A stretch of DNA of 64,000 nucleotides from JAJFFW01 sp038531315 (GCA_038531315.1 JBCBBT010000007.1:8778-72777), one strand, 5' to 3'; counted from the first letter of the stretch, positions 23,055-32,986 are shown. A program made the numbers and translations. Notes: generated by a model not told the origin, from the letters alone.

Positions 23055-25706
23055 ATGAATTTTGAAAATTACACCGATCGCGCGAAAGGGTTTATCCAGA
23101 CCGCGCAGGGCGGCGCACTGGCCGCCAGCCATCAACAGTTTAAGCCGGAACACGTGCTCAAAGCATTGCTGGACGACCCGGAAGGGCTCGCCGCCAACCT
23201 TATTCGCAGCGCAGGCGGCGATCCCGCCGCTGCTCTTGAGCAAACCGAAACCGCCTTGGGCAAAACGCCGAAAGTCGACGGCGGCTCCGGGCAACTTTAT
23301 ATGGCGGCGGATCTCGCGAAGGTTTTCGCCCGCGCAGACAAGTTGGCGGAAAAAGCGGGCGACAGCTTCGTATCGGCCGAACGGCTGTTGACCGCACTCG
23401 CGGAGGAAGAATCCGCTGAGACAGCCACAATCTTAAAGAATGCCGGCCTCACGCCCGCCGGCTTACGTGAAGCCGTTAACCAGCTGAGGAAGGGCCGCAC
23501 CGCTGATAGCGCTTCGGCTGAACAAGCTTACGATGCGCTCAAGCGCTACGCGCGCGACCTGACCGATGCGGCGCGGGGCGGTAAGCTCGATCCGGTTATC
23601 GGGCGCGATGAGGAAATCCGCCGCACCATGCAGGTTCTCTCGCGAAGGACCAAAAACAATCCAGTGCTGATTGGCGAGCCCGGAGTCGGTAAGACCGCGA
23701 TTGCGGAAGGCCTCGCTCTGCGCATTGTTAATGGCGATGTGCCTGAAAGTCTGCGCGATAAAAAACTTCTGGCGCTCGACATGGGATCGTTAATCGCCGG
23801 CGCGAAGTATCGCGGCGAGTTCGAGGAACGGCTGAAGGCTGTTCTCTCGGAAGTCACCAGCGCAAATGGCGAGATCATTCTGTTTATTGACGAAATGCAT
23901 ACGCTTGTCGGCGCCGGAAAAACCGACGGCGCGATGGACGCGTCAAACCTTTTGAAGCCTGCTCTTTCGCGCGGGGAGCTTCACTGCGTGGGTGCGACAA
24001 CGCTCGATGAGTATCGCAAGTATGTCGAGAAAGATGCAGCGCTAGCGCGTCGGTTTCAGGCGGTCTTCATCAACGAGCCGACGGTTGAAGATACAGTGTC
24101 GATCCTTCGCGGCCTGAAAGAAAAATACGAACTTCACCACGGGGTTCGCATTTCAGATACCGCAATCGTCTCTGCGGCGAGCTTGTCGCACCGTTACATT
24201 ACCGACCGGTTTTTGCCGGACAAGGCGATCGACCTCGTGGACGAAGCGGCTTCGCGATTGCGCATGGCGGTTGACTCAAAGCCGGAAGAACTCGACGAGC
24301 TGGACCGGCGGATAATTCAAATGAAGATTGAACGCGAAGCACTGAAGAAAGAAGATGACGAGGCTTCGCGCGAACGGCTTGCAACCCTTGAAAGCGAGCT
24401 CGCTGACCTTGAGGAGCGATCAAACGAGTTGACGGCGCGTTGGCGTCAGGAAAAGGAAAGTCTCGCCTCTGCAACCAAGGTCAAGGAAGAACTTGACGCG
24501 GCCCGCCAGGCGTTGGCTGAAGCCGAACGGCGCGGCGACCTCGCGGGGGCGTCAGAGATTAAATATGGGCAATTGCCTGAGCTGGAAAAGCGCCTTAGGG
24601 CCGCTGAGGAAAACGGCAATAGCGGCGATCTCGTCCAGGAGGTCGTCGACGCCGAACACATTGCGAGCGTCGTTTCCCGTTGGACGGGCGTTCCCGTCGA
24701 TAAGATGCTGGAAGGCGAGAAAGAAAAACTTCTTCGCATGGAAGAAGCGCTTGCGGGGCGCGTTGTCGGTCAGGCTGAGGCCGTCGAAGCTGTCTCATCG
24801 GCTGTACGCCGCGCGCGCGCGGGCCTTCAGGATCCGAACCGGCCCATGGGTTCATTTCTCTTTCTCGGGCCCACCGGTGTTGGCAAGACAGAATTAACGA
24901 AGGCCCTCGCAGCTTTCTTATTCGACGACGATACGGCGATTGCGCGTATCGACATGTCGGAGTTTATGGAGAAGCACTCTGTTGCCAGATTAATCGGCGC
25001 GCCGCCGGGGTATGTCGGTTATGAAGAGGGCGGCGTTCTCACAGAAAAAGTCCGCCGTCGCCCCTACCAGATCATACTTTTTGATGAAGTTGAAAAAGCG
25101 CACCCTGACGTTTTTAATGTCTTGTTGCAGGTCCTCGACGACGGTCGCCTGACTGACGGGCAGGGCCGCACGGTCGATTTCAAAAACACGTTGATCATCC
25201 TGACGTCGAATCTCGGCGCAGAACATCTCGCTTCGCAGCCCGAAGGACAGGACTCCGAGGCGGTGCGCCCGCAAGTCATGGAAGCGGTTCGTCAACGCTT
25301 TCGACCGGAATTTCTCAATCGGCTAGACGAGACCATCCTGTTTCATCGCCTGACACGGGCGAATATGGACGCGATCGTCACGATCCAGATCAAACGTCTC
25401 GAGGCGCTGCTCGCCGAGAAGAAGATCACGATAACGCTTGATGACAGGGCGCGCACCTGGCTAGGCGACGCTGGATTTGATCCAGTTTACGGCGCGCGGC
25501 CGCTGAAGCGCGTGATCCAGAAAAAACTGCAGGACCCGCTTGCCGAGCGCCTGCTTGCCGGGGAAATCAAGGATGGCGATGCGCTCGCGATTTCCGCCGA
25601 GCCAGAGGGGCTTACGATCAACGGATTGCCGGCCGAGAAACGCAAGTTGTCTTCGTATGCGGACAACAATCCTAATGAACGCCCGCATGGTGCGTTGCTG
25701 AATTAG
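23055..25706 (+). CDS. clpB: ATP-dependent disaggregase ClpB
   Basis: Hsp100 chaperone that with DnaK rescues aggregated proteins. 883 residues, slightly above the E. coli length. N domain 1-145, first AAA module with Walker A GEPGVGKT at 207-214, the coiled-coil middle domain at about 405-525 (rich in Glu, Arg and Leu), second Walker A GPTGVGKT at 605-612, and the C-terminal dimer region with RFRPEFLNRLDE. The C-terminus carries an extra 20 residues of hydrophilic tail. Preceded by a sigma-32-type promoter, and followed after eight bases by a small ORF. Confidence 0.98.
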   Translation: MNFENYTDRAKGFIQTAQGGALAASHQQFKPEHVLKALLDDPEGLAANLIRSAGGDPAAALEQTETALGKTPKVDGGSGQLYMAADLAKVFARADKLAEKAGDSFVSAERLLTALAEEESAETATILKNAGLTPAGLREAVNQLRKGRTADSASAEQAYDALKRYARDLTDAARGGKLDPVIGRDEEIRRTMQVLSRRTKNNPVLIGEPGVGKTAIAEGLALRIVNGDVPESLRDKKLLALDMGSLIAGAKYRGEFEERLKAVLSEVTSANGEIILFIDEMHTLVGAGKTDGAMDASNLLKPALSRGELHCVGATTLDEYRKYVEKDAALARRFQAVFINEPTVEDTVSILRGLKEKYELHHGVRISDTAIVSAASLSHRYITDRFLPDKAIDLVDEAASRLRMAVDSKPEELDELDRRIIQMKIEREALKKEDDEASRERLATLESELADLEERSNELTARWRQEKESLASATKVKEELDAARQALAEAERRGDLAGASEIKYGQLPELEKRLRAAEENGNSGDLVQEVVDAEHIASVVSRWTGVPVDKMLEGEKEKLLRMEEALAGRVVGQAEAVEAVSSAVRRARAGLQDPNRPMGSFLFLGPTGVGKTELTKALAAFLFDDDTAIARIDMSEFMEKHSVARLIGAPPGYVGYEEGGVLTEKVRRRPYQIILFDEVEKAHPDVFNVLLQVLDDGRLTDGQGRTVDFKNTLIILTSNLGAEHLASQPEGQDSEAVRPQVMEAVRQRFRPEFLNRLDETILFHRLTRANMDAIVTIQIKRLEALLAEKKITITLDDRARTWLGDAGFDPVYGARPLKRVIQKKLQDPLAERLLAGEIKDGDALAISAEPEGLTINGLPAEKRKLSSYADNNPNERPHGALLN

Positions 25707-25714
25707 AGGACGCC

Positions 25715-25930
25715 ATGACAGCAAGCGACGGCAAAAGTTGGTCGCCTGATACGGACGCAGCACTAAAAGCGCTCATTAGGCAGACAATTGAGGACGCTGG
25801 CGACCTAAAGCCGGATGCGTTGCCGCATCGGGTTCGCGAACGCCTGAAGGGTAGGGTGACGGGCGATATCGATCTCGACGTCTATATCAGAGCGGTCATG
25901 GAAGATATAAAAAAAGAACGTCGCCGGTAG
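25715..25930 (+). CDS. Small protein downstream of clpB, unknown
   Basis: 71 residues, charged and probably all helical (ALKALIRQTIEDAGDLKPDALPHRVRERLKG); no transmembrane segment or signal. I do not recognise the family. It begins eight bases after the clpB stop (overlapping its Shine-Dalgarno, with AGAGGA before the ATG), so it is likely in the heat-shock transcript. A role with ClpB or proteostasis is inference from position. Confidence 0.7.
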   Translation: MTASDGKSWSPDTDAALKALIRQTIEDAGDLKPDALPHRVRERLKGRVTGDIDLDVYIRAVMEDIKKERRR

Positions 25931-25951
25931 CCTTAGAGAAAGTCGATTTGG

Positions 25952-27841
25952 TTATAGAGCATCGCCAACGCCGCCGGCGACCTCGTCGTGCGCCAGAACG
26001 CCAGACGAGCCTTTCTCGGGCGTTCTTGAATTATCGATCTCGTCACGGATTTTTTTGAACGCCGTAAAGTCGCCGCCCTTAAGCTTCACGCCGGTTGCGA
26101 TCTTCAAGCGCTGTGGATTGACGGCGCGCCCTTTGTGGTGAACCTCGTAATGAAGATGCGGCCCGGTCGAGCGGCCCGTCGTCCCGACATAACCAATGAC
26201 ATCGCCTTGACGAACGCGTTTGCCGGCGCGAATGCCTTTTCTAAATCCATTGAGGTGCGCGTATGCGGTTTTGTAGCCGTTCGCGTGCCGTATGCGGATG
26301 TAATTGCCGAAGCTGCCGAAACGGTTGGCGCGCTCAACAACGCCGTCCCCAGCGGCGTAAATCGGCGTACCGCGCCGCGCGGCGAAATCGACGCCCTTAT
26401 GCGCTTTGCGATAACCCAGAATTGGGTGCTTGCGCGTGCCAAAGCCGGACGAAAGCCGCGCCCCGTCGATCGGCGTTTTCATCAAAAGCCGCCTGGCGCT
26501 TTGTCCGGCGCGGTCGAAATAGTCAACGCGTCCATCATCTTGCGCGAACCGGTAGTACCCTTTTTCCTTGTTTTTTCCGCGCCAGTTCATCCGGCCGTAA
26601 AGAATGTCGCCTGAACCAATCAAAACGCCTTCGTCATCGTAGAGTAGTTCAAAAATCGCCTCGAACTCGTCGCCGCCGAAAATATCGCGTTGGAAATCGA
26701 TGTCATAAGCGAACATGTTCGCCAGCTTTGCAACAACAGAGTCTGGCGCGCCCGCACGCTTTGCTGAGAGAAACAGGCTGCCGTCGATCCTTCCATTAAT
26801 TGCCGCGAGGCGCGTAGTAATCGGTACAGTGATTTTTTCCGCCTCAATGGCCCCGCCGGGCGCGCGCGCGAGCTCAATCCGGCTTTCCGAATCGGGGCGA
26901 AACTTCAACGCAAGCAAATGCTGGTCGTAGTCGGCGGTCTCGCTGACGTCCTGGAAAAGCGTCTTACTCGCAACGCCAGTCGTGATCGTAAAGAGCTGAC
27001 CCGGCCGAAGGCGGCGCAGGCTTTGATGTTGGCCGAACGCTGCCGCTGCGCTGTTGCGATCGTTTGCGTTAACGCCGGCGCGTTTTAAAACGTCAACAAA
27101 GGTTTCGCCTCGTTTCATAGACACAGTAATTTCGCGCGGCGCCGCATCAATATCCGTCGCCAGAGCAACCGCAAGCGGCGGCGGCGGGATCCGCGTCGGT
27201 TTCATGTCACTTTCAAAGAACACAGGCGTTTGGTGGGTCGTGTTTGGCGTGAGGGTTTTCTGGGCGAGGCGTTGCGGCCTTGCCTTGGGATTTGCCGTGT
27301 TTAGCTGCGCCGTTTTTGGCGCCGCCGGTTTTGCTGCACGGGACCCGACCGGGGCTTGTTGTATCCGTCTTGGATTTAGGCGCGGGGCAAATCCGTTTTG
27401 AACCGTCGTATCGGTTGGTTGCCGGCGCGCGTCGCCGCCAAGGTGCGGTTTCAGTCGAGGGCCCCAACGACTTACGACGTTTGCGGAGGAATTTTTCTCC
27501 AGCGCAGGGAATTTGCTATCAGTCCGAGCGGCGGCTGCAACCTTGACGGGTCTTGGATTGCGCGGCTGAGAATTCGCTTCAAGAGATCTCGCGGATTGCG
27601 TCGCCGCATCTGCGTTGGCCGTCGCTGACGGCGCGCCATTGCCCGCGAGGTGCGCTTGCGGAAGGTTGGCGAGGAAGATCGCCCCAATTCCCATGAGGAC
27701 AACAGCGACCACAACGCCAGCTGTCGCGGAAGCCGCGCCGCTTGAATGCGCGGGCTGGGCAAAGCCGGCCTCCCATTCTGACTGGGTCCATTCCGGTTGC
27801 GCTGTCTCGTGCGGCTCGCGGTTCATGATGTCGTACGCCAC
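25952..27841 (-). CDS. M23-family peptidoglycan endopeptidase
   Basis: 629-residue envelope protein. A membrane anchor sits near residue 42-62 (GVVVAVVLMGIGAIFLANLP), followed by a Pro/Gln/Ala-rich linker to about 210, an OapA/LysM-like middle, and a C-terminal M23 domain from about 455. Zinc ligands are intact: H481 and D485 (HKGVD), H562 and H564 (HLHYEV). Likely cleaves cross-links during wall growth or division. The start is the GTG 27841 or the ATG 27826; the former has AAGGA but with short spacing. Divergent from the ydbH-like gene. Confidence 0.9.
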   Translation of the reverse strand: MAYDIMNREPHETAQPEWTQSEWEAGFAQPAHSSGAASATAGVVVAVVLMGIGAIFLANLPQAHLAGNGAPSATANADAATQSARSLEANSQPRNPRPVKVAAAARTDSKFPALEKNSSANVVSRWGPRLKPHLGGDARRQPTDTTVQNGFAPRLNPRRIQQAPVGSRAAKPAAPKTAQLNTANPKARPQRLAQKTLTPNTTHQTPVFFESDMKPTRIPPPPLAVALATDIDAAPREITVSMKRGETFVDVLKRAGVNANDRNSAAAAFGQHQSLRRLRPGQLFTITTGVASKTLFQDVSETADYDQHLLALKFRPDSESRIELARAPGGAIEAEKITVPITTRLAAINGRIDGSLFLSAKRAGAPDSVVAKLANMFAYDIDFQRDIFGGDEFEAIFELLYDDEGVLIGSGDILYGRMNWRGKNKEKGYYRFAQDDGRVDYFDRAGQSARRLLMKTPIDGARLSSGFGTRKHPILGYRKAHKGVDFAARRGTPIYAAGDGVVERANRFGSFGNYIRIRHANGYKTAYAHLNGFRKGIRAGKRVRQGDVIGYVGTTGRSTGPHLHYEVHHKGRAVNPQRLKIATGVKLKGGDFTAFKKIRDEIDNSRTPEKGSSGVLAHDEVAGGVGDAL

Positions 27842-28087
27842 CTTGTCCTTGAATTCTATTTTTTGCTTTCAATTCAATAGGATAAATTAGTTTCGCGGAT
27901 CGTTCCCGATTGCGCGCCAAGCGTTTCGTGGGCCCAGCGGGCGAACCACTGACACATGGCACGGCTCACCATTTTGCGCAATTATCGGACCAAACCCTGT
28001 CGATTTTTTGACGCTCATTCCGGATTTGGGGCATTCTATGACCATAAGGTTAATCTCTCAGGGTCACGGGGCAAAAAAAGGGGGCTC

Positions 28088-31015
28088 ATGAGCGTTTTAT
28101 TGCGGGTCCTGCTGACGGCGCTGATCATCTTCGCCGTCATCGCTGCCGGCGCTTATCTGTCGCGCGAAGCTTTGCTCGGATTTGCGGCGAGGCAGGCGTT
28201 GGCGCGCGTTGGCTTTGAGAACCCGCAATTGCGTGTTGAGGAACTGACGCTCCAACGCGTGTCGTTGCGTGAGTTGCGCGCCGGGCCCAAAGAGGCGGCG
28301 CCGGCTCTCTCCGTCGAAGCGATCGATGTGACATTTAGTTGGCGCAGGCTTTTGCAGGAGCGCCGCGTTGACGCCATTTCAGTGGGCCCCGCGAGGATTA
28401 TCGTAAATGCGCCGAATAGCGGGCCCATTAGAATTGCTGGATTATCCATTACCGAAGAAAGACGCGCTGACGGAAACCGCGGCTCCCCGCTAGCGTTACC
28501 GTTCGAACAGGCTCGGCTGCGCGACGTCATGATTAAGATGAATAGTGACGGGGGCGCTGCCGAGTTGCATGTGAATGCCGACCTCAACAGCGAGGCCGGC
28601 GGGAAGATTACCGCGTCGCTTGCTGCTGATCAGTTTCGCCTCGGCGACCTCGACTTTGGAACTGTCGACGGGGCTGCGACGGTCGATCTCGCAGAAGACG
28701 GCGCCTTCGCCATCCGGGCCAGCGGCGCCGGCGCTGCGGCTATGACGCTAAATGATCGCCAGACCGATATTCGCGCGATAGACGCTTCATTTTCAGCGAC
28801 TGGCGCATCGTGGCGCGATCTGGCCTCCAATGGCGTCGCCGGCGCAACAGGCAAAGCGTCTGTTGTGGCGTCATTGAACGGTATCGGTCTCGATGCTGAT
28901 ACGTTTGCTGAAGTCTTTTCATACGCCGGGGAAAGCGCTGATATTGGAGCGCCTTTGGAAACCGCCGACGCAAATCTCAGCTTTGACATTGAGTTTGATG
29001 GCGGCGCGGTCACGGTTTCATCGAAGTCCGAAGACGCGATGTCGATCGCGTCCAATCGCGGCGACATCCTAGCGATTGCGTCCAGAACAGCGGGAAAGCC
29101 CCTTCTGATTGCTTCCAAGGACGGCCTCGTCGGACAAGCGCAGATCGAATTTGACGGACCCGCTTTTGCGGGGACGTCAGCAGTCAACTTCAACAAGCGA
29201 ACAAACGAGCCGCTCAGGTTTGCGCTCGGCGCAACGTCCGACCGTATGCAGTTCTCAAAGGATGATTATCGCGCCCGCTTTTCCTCCTTGTCGTTGATTG
29301 CTTCCGGCCAGTTTGGCGCCGAAATGTTGAGGAGCAATCTTTGGGTGGCGACAAACGCGGATGAAATCCGTATCGGTCGTATGTCTCTGACGGAAATGCC
29401 GTTCAATACGCAATTGTCGCTGGAGGCCGATCTCAACTCGAATTCAATAGTCGTTCGCCAGCCGACCCGCGATGCGGGTTTTGCGTTCATCCGTCCCGGA
29501 TGCCTCGCCATTGATGCAGGCGCAATGACGATCGAAAGCGAGGACCTTAGAGCCAAAGTTCGCGAAGCAAATTTTTGCGCGCGTGAAGGCGCGCCGCTTC
29601 TGACGGCGACATTCGGTCCAAACCCTACCGTCGAAGTCGTCGGCTCATTGTTTGCCGAACGCGCCGAGTACGCGCTCGGTGAAACAAGTCTGAAGGGCGC
29701 GCCGCCTCGCTTTGATATTGATCTTTCCTATGACCCGACAACCCACCGTACGGTGGCGAATAGTGCGTTTAGCGGCGGCAATGTCATAATTAATGGCGCG
29801 CTGCGCGGGTCGGATGCGACAGGCAATATCCGGGCCGAATTGTTGCAACAGTCGCTAAAGGCGTCATTTACTGTAAGCGATGTGAAATTTTCTCAGGTTG
29901 CGGAAATTCCGCAGCTTGCAACATTAAGGGCCCGCGCCGCCGGCAAGCTTGAGAACGACGTCATCATCGCTCAGTATTCCGTGCAAAGCCCGACGGGGGC
30001 TGCGCTTGGCGGCGGTGAATTTCGCCATGAGGTCAAGACCGGCGTCGGGCAAGCCTCGTATCTTTCACGAAGACTTGAGTTTTCGCCGGACAGCCTTGAG
30101 CCTGCTTCAGTTGTTCTTGCGCTGACCGGCATCATTTCTGAAGCGACAGGCGCTGCGGAAGTCGCCTCCAATATTCAGTGGACGAAGGAAGCGCTCAATT
30201 CAAATGCGACGATCGCGCTGGACAACGTCAGTTTTCGTGGCCCTGGCGTTGCCGTATCGCAAACGCGAAACGTCGCCGGCGACATCGCTCTTCAGAATTT
30301 ATTGCCAGTCAAAAGCAAGGGTGCGCAGACGATAAAAATCGGCGCGATGGAAATCGGTGCGCTGATCCTGGAGAACGGTGTTGTCGAGTTCAGTATGCCG
30401 GGCGACGATACGCTCGAGGTCATCAAAGCGGAGTTTCCCTGGTATGGCGGGCGGATCGGCGCTTATGACTCGGCTGCGGGCTTTACCGGCGAGACTGCGC
30501 GCACGCTGCTGCGCGCTGAGGATGTTGATCTCGCCGCCATGCTGGCCAGTCTGGAGATTGATGGGCTTTCCGGGGAGGGGCGCGTTGAAGGCTCGTTGCC
30601 GCTCATAATCGAAAACGGTCGCGCGAGGATTGAAGACGGGCGTATGGTCGCCGTTGGGCCCGGCGTTATCCGATACACCGGCGACGCGACGAGCGCTGCG
30701 GCGACTGTCAATGAGCAAACAAAAGTCGCTTTCGGCGTTTTGAGCAATTTAAACTTTGAGACGCTAACCGCTGAGATTGACGGCCCCCTCGACGGGGCTC
30801 TTCAATTCAGGCTTCTGTTTGAGGGAACGAACGAAATTCCGCTGACCGACGCGCGTCTTGATGATCGGGTCGTGGCGCCGGTGATCTATCGCATCAATCT
30901 CGAGGCGCCCCTGTTGTCGATTATCAACAACGCCCGCAACACAAGCGATCCGGGCTTTTTGCTCAATCGGGCGCGGGACATTCAGGTTGAAGGCGAGAAA
31001 ATTGAGGTGAATTAA
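28088..31015 (+). CDS. ydbH: YdbH-like AsmA-type envelope protein
   Basis: 975 residues from the ATG 28088, which has AAGGGGG just upstream; the frame opens at 27956 but that part is unsupported. One N-terminal anchor (VLLRVLLTALIIFAVIAAGAYL) is followed by a very long periplasmic repeat-like beta region rich in Ala, Gly and Asp, ending with a YdbH-like C-terminal segment (LDDRVVAPVIYRINLEAPLLSI). YdbH in E. coli is an AsmA-like protein for phospholipid transport to the outer membrane, acting with YnbE. The next two genes are the YnbE and YdbL partners, which supports the assignment. Confidence 0.85.
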   Translation: MSVLLRVLLTALIIFAVIAAGAYLSREALLGFAARQALARVGFENPQLRVEELTLQRVSLRELRAGPKEAAPALSVEAIDVTFSWRRLLQERRVDAISVGPARIIVNAPNSGPIRIAGLSITEERRADGNRGSPLALPFEQARLRDVMIKMNSDGGAAELHVNADLNSEAGGKITASLAADQFRLGDLDFGTVDGAATVDLAEDGAFAIRASGAGAAAMTLNDRQTDIRAIDASFSATGASWRDLASNGVAGATGKASVVASLNGIGLDADTFAEVFSYAGESADIGAPLETADANLSFDIEFDGGAVTVSSKSEDAMSIASNRGDILAIASRTAGKPLLIASKDGLVGQAQIEFDGPAFAGTSAVNFNKRTNEPLRFALGATSDRMQFSKDDYRARFSSLSLIASGQFGAEMLRSNLWVATNADEIRIGRMSLTEMPFNTQLSLEADLNSNSIVVRQPTRDAGFAFIRPGCLAIDAGAMTIESEDLRAKVREANFCAREGAPLLTATFGPNPTVEVVGSLFAERAEYALGETSLKGAPPRFDIDLSYDPTTHRTVANSAFSGGNVIINGALRGSDATGNIRAELLQQSLKASFTVSDVKFSQVAEIPQLATLRARAAGKLENDVIIAQYSVQSPTGAALGGGEFRHEVKTGVGQASYLSRRLEFSPDSLEPASVVLALTGIISEATGAAEVASNIQWTKEALNSNATIALDNVSFRGPGVAVSQTRNVAGDIALQNLLPVKSKGAQTIKIGAMEIGALILENGVVEFSMPGDDTLEVIKAEFPWYGGRIGAYDSAAGFTGETARTLLRAEDVDLAAMLASLEIDGLSGEGRVEGSLPLIIENGRARIEDGRMVAVGPGVIRYTGDATSAAATVNEQTKVAFGVLSNLNFETLTAEIDGPLDGALQFRLLFEGTNEIPLTDARLDDRVVAPVIYRINLEAPLLSIINNARNTSDPGFLLNRARDIQVEGEKIEVN

Positions 31016-31094
31016 GGCGGCGCTCTCAAAAAAAGCCGTTTTTTTGTCAAATCAAACTGGGATATAAGACCCATAGGGTGATCAAGGGGCTCAA

Positions 31095-31301
31095 ATGAAT
31101 AAAGCTGAAATCAGAAAAGCTTTTTTGCTAAACCTTTGCGGCCTGTCGATGGCCGTTTCTGTCGGTTGCGCGACGGTCAAGGTGGAGGCGCCGGACAAGC
31201 CGATTGAGATCAATCTCAACGTCAAAATCGAACAGGAAGTCCGCATTAAGCTAGATCGGGAAATCGAAGACCTGATCGAGAACAATCCGGATATTTTCTA
31301 G
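31095..31301 (+). CDS. ynbE: YnbE-family lipoprotein
   Basis: 68 residues. A short basic start and hydrophobic stretch lead to the lipobox VGCA, with Cys24 or 25 as lipid anchor; the mature part contains the family run EINLNVKIEQEVRIKLDREI. In E. coli YnbE is the outer-membrane partner of YdbH, forming a bridge by beta augmentation. Lies 79 bases after the ydbH homologue and 37 before ydbL. Confidence 0.88.
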   Translation: MNKAEIRKAFLLNLCGLSMAVSVGCATVKVEAPDKPIEINLNVKIEQEVRIKLDREIEDLIENNPDIF

Positions 31302-31338
31302 CGCTATCGCGGCGACGATCTGGTTAGGAGACCAGCAA

Positions 31339-31701
31339 ATGAAAATGAACACAACGATCATTGCGGCGGTCGCCGCACTCACGGCGGCGGGCATGACGGT
31401 CGCAACGTCGCCTGTTAGCGCCGCCAGCGCCGCCATCGAGTCGGCCAAATCACAATGCGTGGTCGGAGAGCGCAATGACGGCTATCTCGGCGTCGTGCCT
31501 GGTGAGACTGCCGCAGCCGACTTGTTGCGGGAAATCCGTCGCGTCAATCAGGAACGCAAAGCCGCCTATGAACGCCTGGCCGAACGAAACGGCGTGAGCG
31601 TCGCAGTCGCCGCAGCTCTTACGGCTGAACGGCTGATCAATTCCGCAAAATCCGGCGAATGCGTACAAGACGCCTCTGGCGATTGGATTAAAAAAGCCTG
31701 A
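31339..31701 (+). CDS. ydbL: YdbL-family (DUF1318) periplasmic protein
   Basis: 120 residues with a signal peptide (MKMNTTIIAAVAALTAAGMTV, cleavage near SAASA at 30). The DUF1318 core runs from VGERNDGYLGVVPG to IRRVNQERKAAYERLAERNGVS. YdbL is the third member of the ydbH-ynbE-ydbL set, probably helping their assembly. All three are in one run on the + strand. Confidence 0.88.
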   Translation: MKMNTTIIAAVAALTAAGMTVATSPVSAASAAIESAKSQCVVGERNDGYLGVVPGETAAADLLREIRRVNQERKAAYERLAERNGVSVAVAAALTAERLINSAKSGECVQDASGDWIKKA

Positions 31702-31771
31702 GGCGCGACAGAACTCTGGCGGCAAGCCATCGAATCACCGCATGGCGATCTTCGTAAATATCGGGATCGTC

Positions 31772-32461
31772 ATGGCTGAAAACTCTGTGCAATCGCAACA
31801 ACTTGACCCGTCCGAGCTAAAAGGTCACCCAACGATCGACCCGGGCTCGCTTGACGCGCCGACACTCTCGGCGCTGCTGGCCTCGCGTTTGTGTCATGAC
31901 TTGATCAATCCTGTCGGCGCGCTCGGGTCTGGCCTCGAAGTCCTTGACGAGGACGGCGTCGATGAAGGCATGCGCGACGCCGCTCTCGAATTGATCCGCA
32001 CTGGCGGCGCTAAATCAATCAGTCTCCTGAAATATGCGCGTCTCGCCTATGGCGCATCCGGGGGGCGCGGCGTTGAGATTCCCATGGAGGAAGCCGGCGA
32101 GATTTTATCTGATCTCTATCAATGGTCGAAAGCCGATTTGGTCTGGTCGGCGCCTGCGGGTCAGGAGCCGAAAGATATCGCAAAGTCAGTTATGATCCTG
32201 ACGCACTACGCCAGCGAATGTGTCCCGAGGGGCGGGACGGTGACGGTTGAAAAAGGCGATCGCGAGTATCGCATCGAAGCCGACGGGAAGCGTGCGCTGC
32301 TGCAAGATGATCTCACAGCCGCCCTCAAGGGCGACAGTAACGAAATCAAGCCGAAATTCGCTCCAGCTTACTTGGTGGGTCTTTTGATGCGTGGTGTTGG
32401 CGGTTCGGCGTCGGTTGGCCGGGTTTGCGATGAAAAAATTGCCTTCAGCGTGCGATTTTAA
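31772..32461 (+). CDS. chpT: Histidine phosphotransferase ChpT
   Basis: Relay protein that passes phosphate from CckA to CtrA and CpdR. From ATG 31772 it has 229 residues; the ATG 31742 is also possible. The phospho-accepting His is in LLASRLCHDLINPVGALGSG, the ChpT hallmark, followed by a degenerate HATPase-like domain with the RDAALELIRTGGAKSI helix. The presence of ccrM in the same window and CtrA-like boxes here support an alphaproteobacterial cell-cycle circuit. The neighbour downstream is a response regulator. Confidence 0.92.
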   Translation: MAENSVQSQQLDPSELKGHPTIDPGSLDAPTLSALLASRLCHDLINPVGALGSGLEVLDEDGVDEGMRDAALELIRTGGAKSISLLKYARLAYGASGGRGVEIPMEEAGEILSDLYQWSKADLVWSAPAGQEPKDIAKSVMILTHYASECVPRGGTVTVEKGDREYRIEADGKRALLQDDLTAALKGDSNEIKPKFAPAYLVGLLMRGVGGSASVGRVCDEKIAFSVRF

Positions 32462-32490
32462 GTCCTGCGCCGGCTCATTCATTAATAGAA

Positions 32491-32505
32491 TTAACCAAAG
32501 TCTAA
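32491..32505 (+). promoter_or_regulatory. CtrA-like binding site
   Basis: TTAACCAAAGTCTAA fits TTAA-N7-TTAA with one mismatch (CTAA in the second half) and the right spacing. It lies 46 bases before the response-regulator start. The first half, TTAACCAA, is the same as in the box before ccrM. Confidence 0.5.
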
Positions 32506-32551
32506 CCTGACGCCTTCAGACTTGGCCTGAAAAGAACCAAGGATTAAGGCT

Positions 32552-32983
32552 ATGAAGACCTGTCTCATCATTGATGATTCCGATGTGATTCGTGAAATTG
32601 TTGCACGGATCGTTGAGGGCCTCGGTTTCAAGCCGCACGAAGCGGGCGACGCTGTCGACGCCATTGAGTTCTGTCGCTCGACCAAGCCGGACATCGTGCT
32701 TTTGGACTGGGATTTGCCATCAATCGGCGCCCTGGATTTTCTGCGCGGCATCGGCGGTTTCGAGGCCGGGCAAAAGCCAAAAATTGTTCTTTGTGCGACG
32801 GAAAATAATCCAAAACAGTTCGCGCTGGCGCGAGCGGCGGGGGCCGAGTTTCATATTCTTAAACCCTATGATCACGATGCGATTGCGCGGGCATTTGCCG
32901 AAGCCGGCGTCCTTGACGCCGATGAAGCGGGCTCTGCGATCAATGATATTGTCGCGCCTGAGGCGGACCGGGAAGTCTCGTAA
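32552..32983 (+). CDS. Single-domain response regulator
   Basis: 143 residues, a CheY-like receiver alone. Asp pair DDSD near residue 9, the phospho-acceptor D in DIVLLDWDLP (about D53) and the K in LKPYDHD (about residue 107) are in place. The last 25 residues are an unstructured acidic tail. Placement beside chpT and a CtrA-like box suggests a cell-cycle or motility role; candidates include a partner of the same phosphorelay, but DivK or CpdR identity cannot be assigned from the sequence. Confidence 0.88.
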   Translation: MKTCLIIDDSDVIREIVARIVEGLGFKPHEAGDAVDAIEFCRSTKPDIVLLDWDLPSIGALDFLRGIGGFEAGQKPKIVLCATENNPKQFALARAAGAEFHILKPYDHDAIARAFAEAGVLDADEAGSAINDIVAPEADREVS

Positions 32984-32986
32984 AGC

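Noticed and set aside
31028..31045. Seven A, GCCG, seven T after ydbH, as a terminator
   Set aside because: An A/T-only stem with a GC loop is not a stable terminator, and the ynbE gene follows in the same operon.
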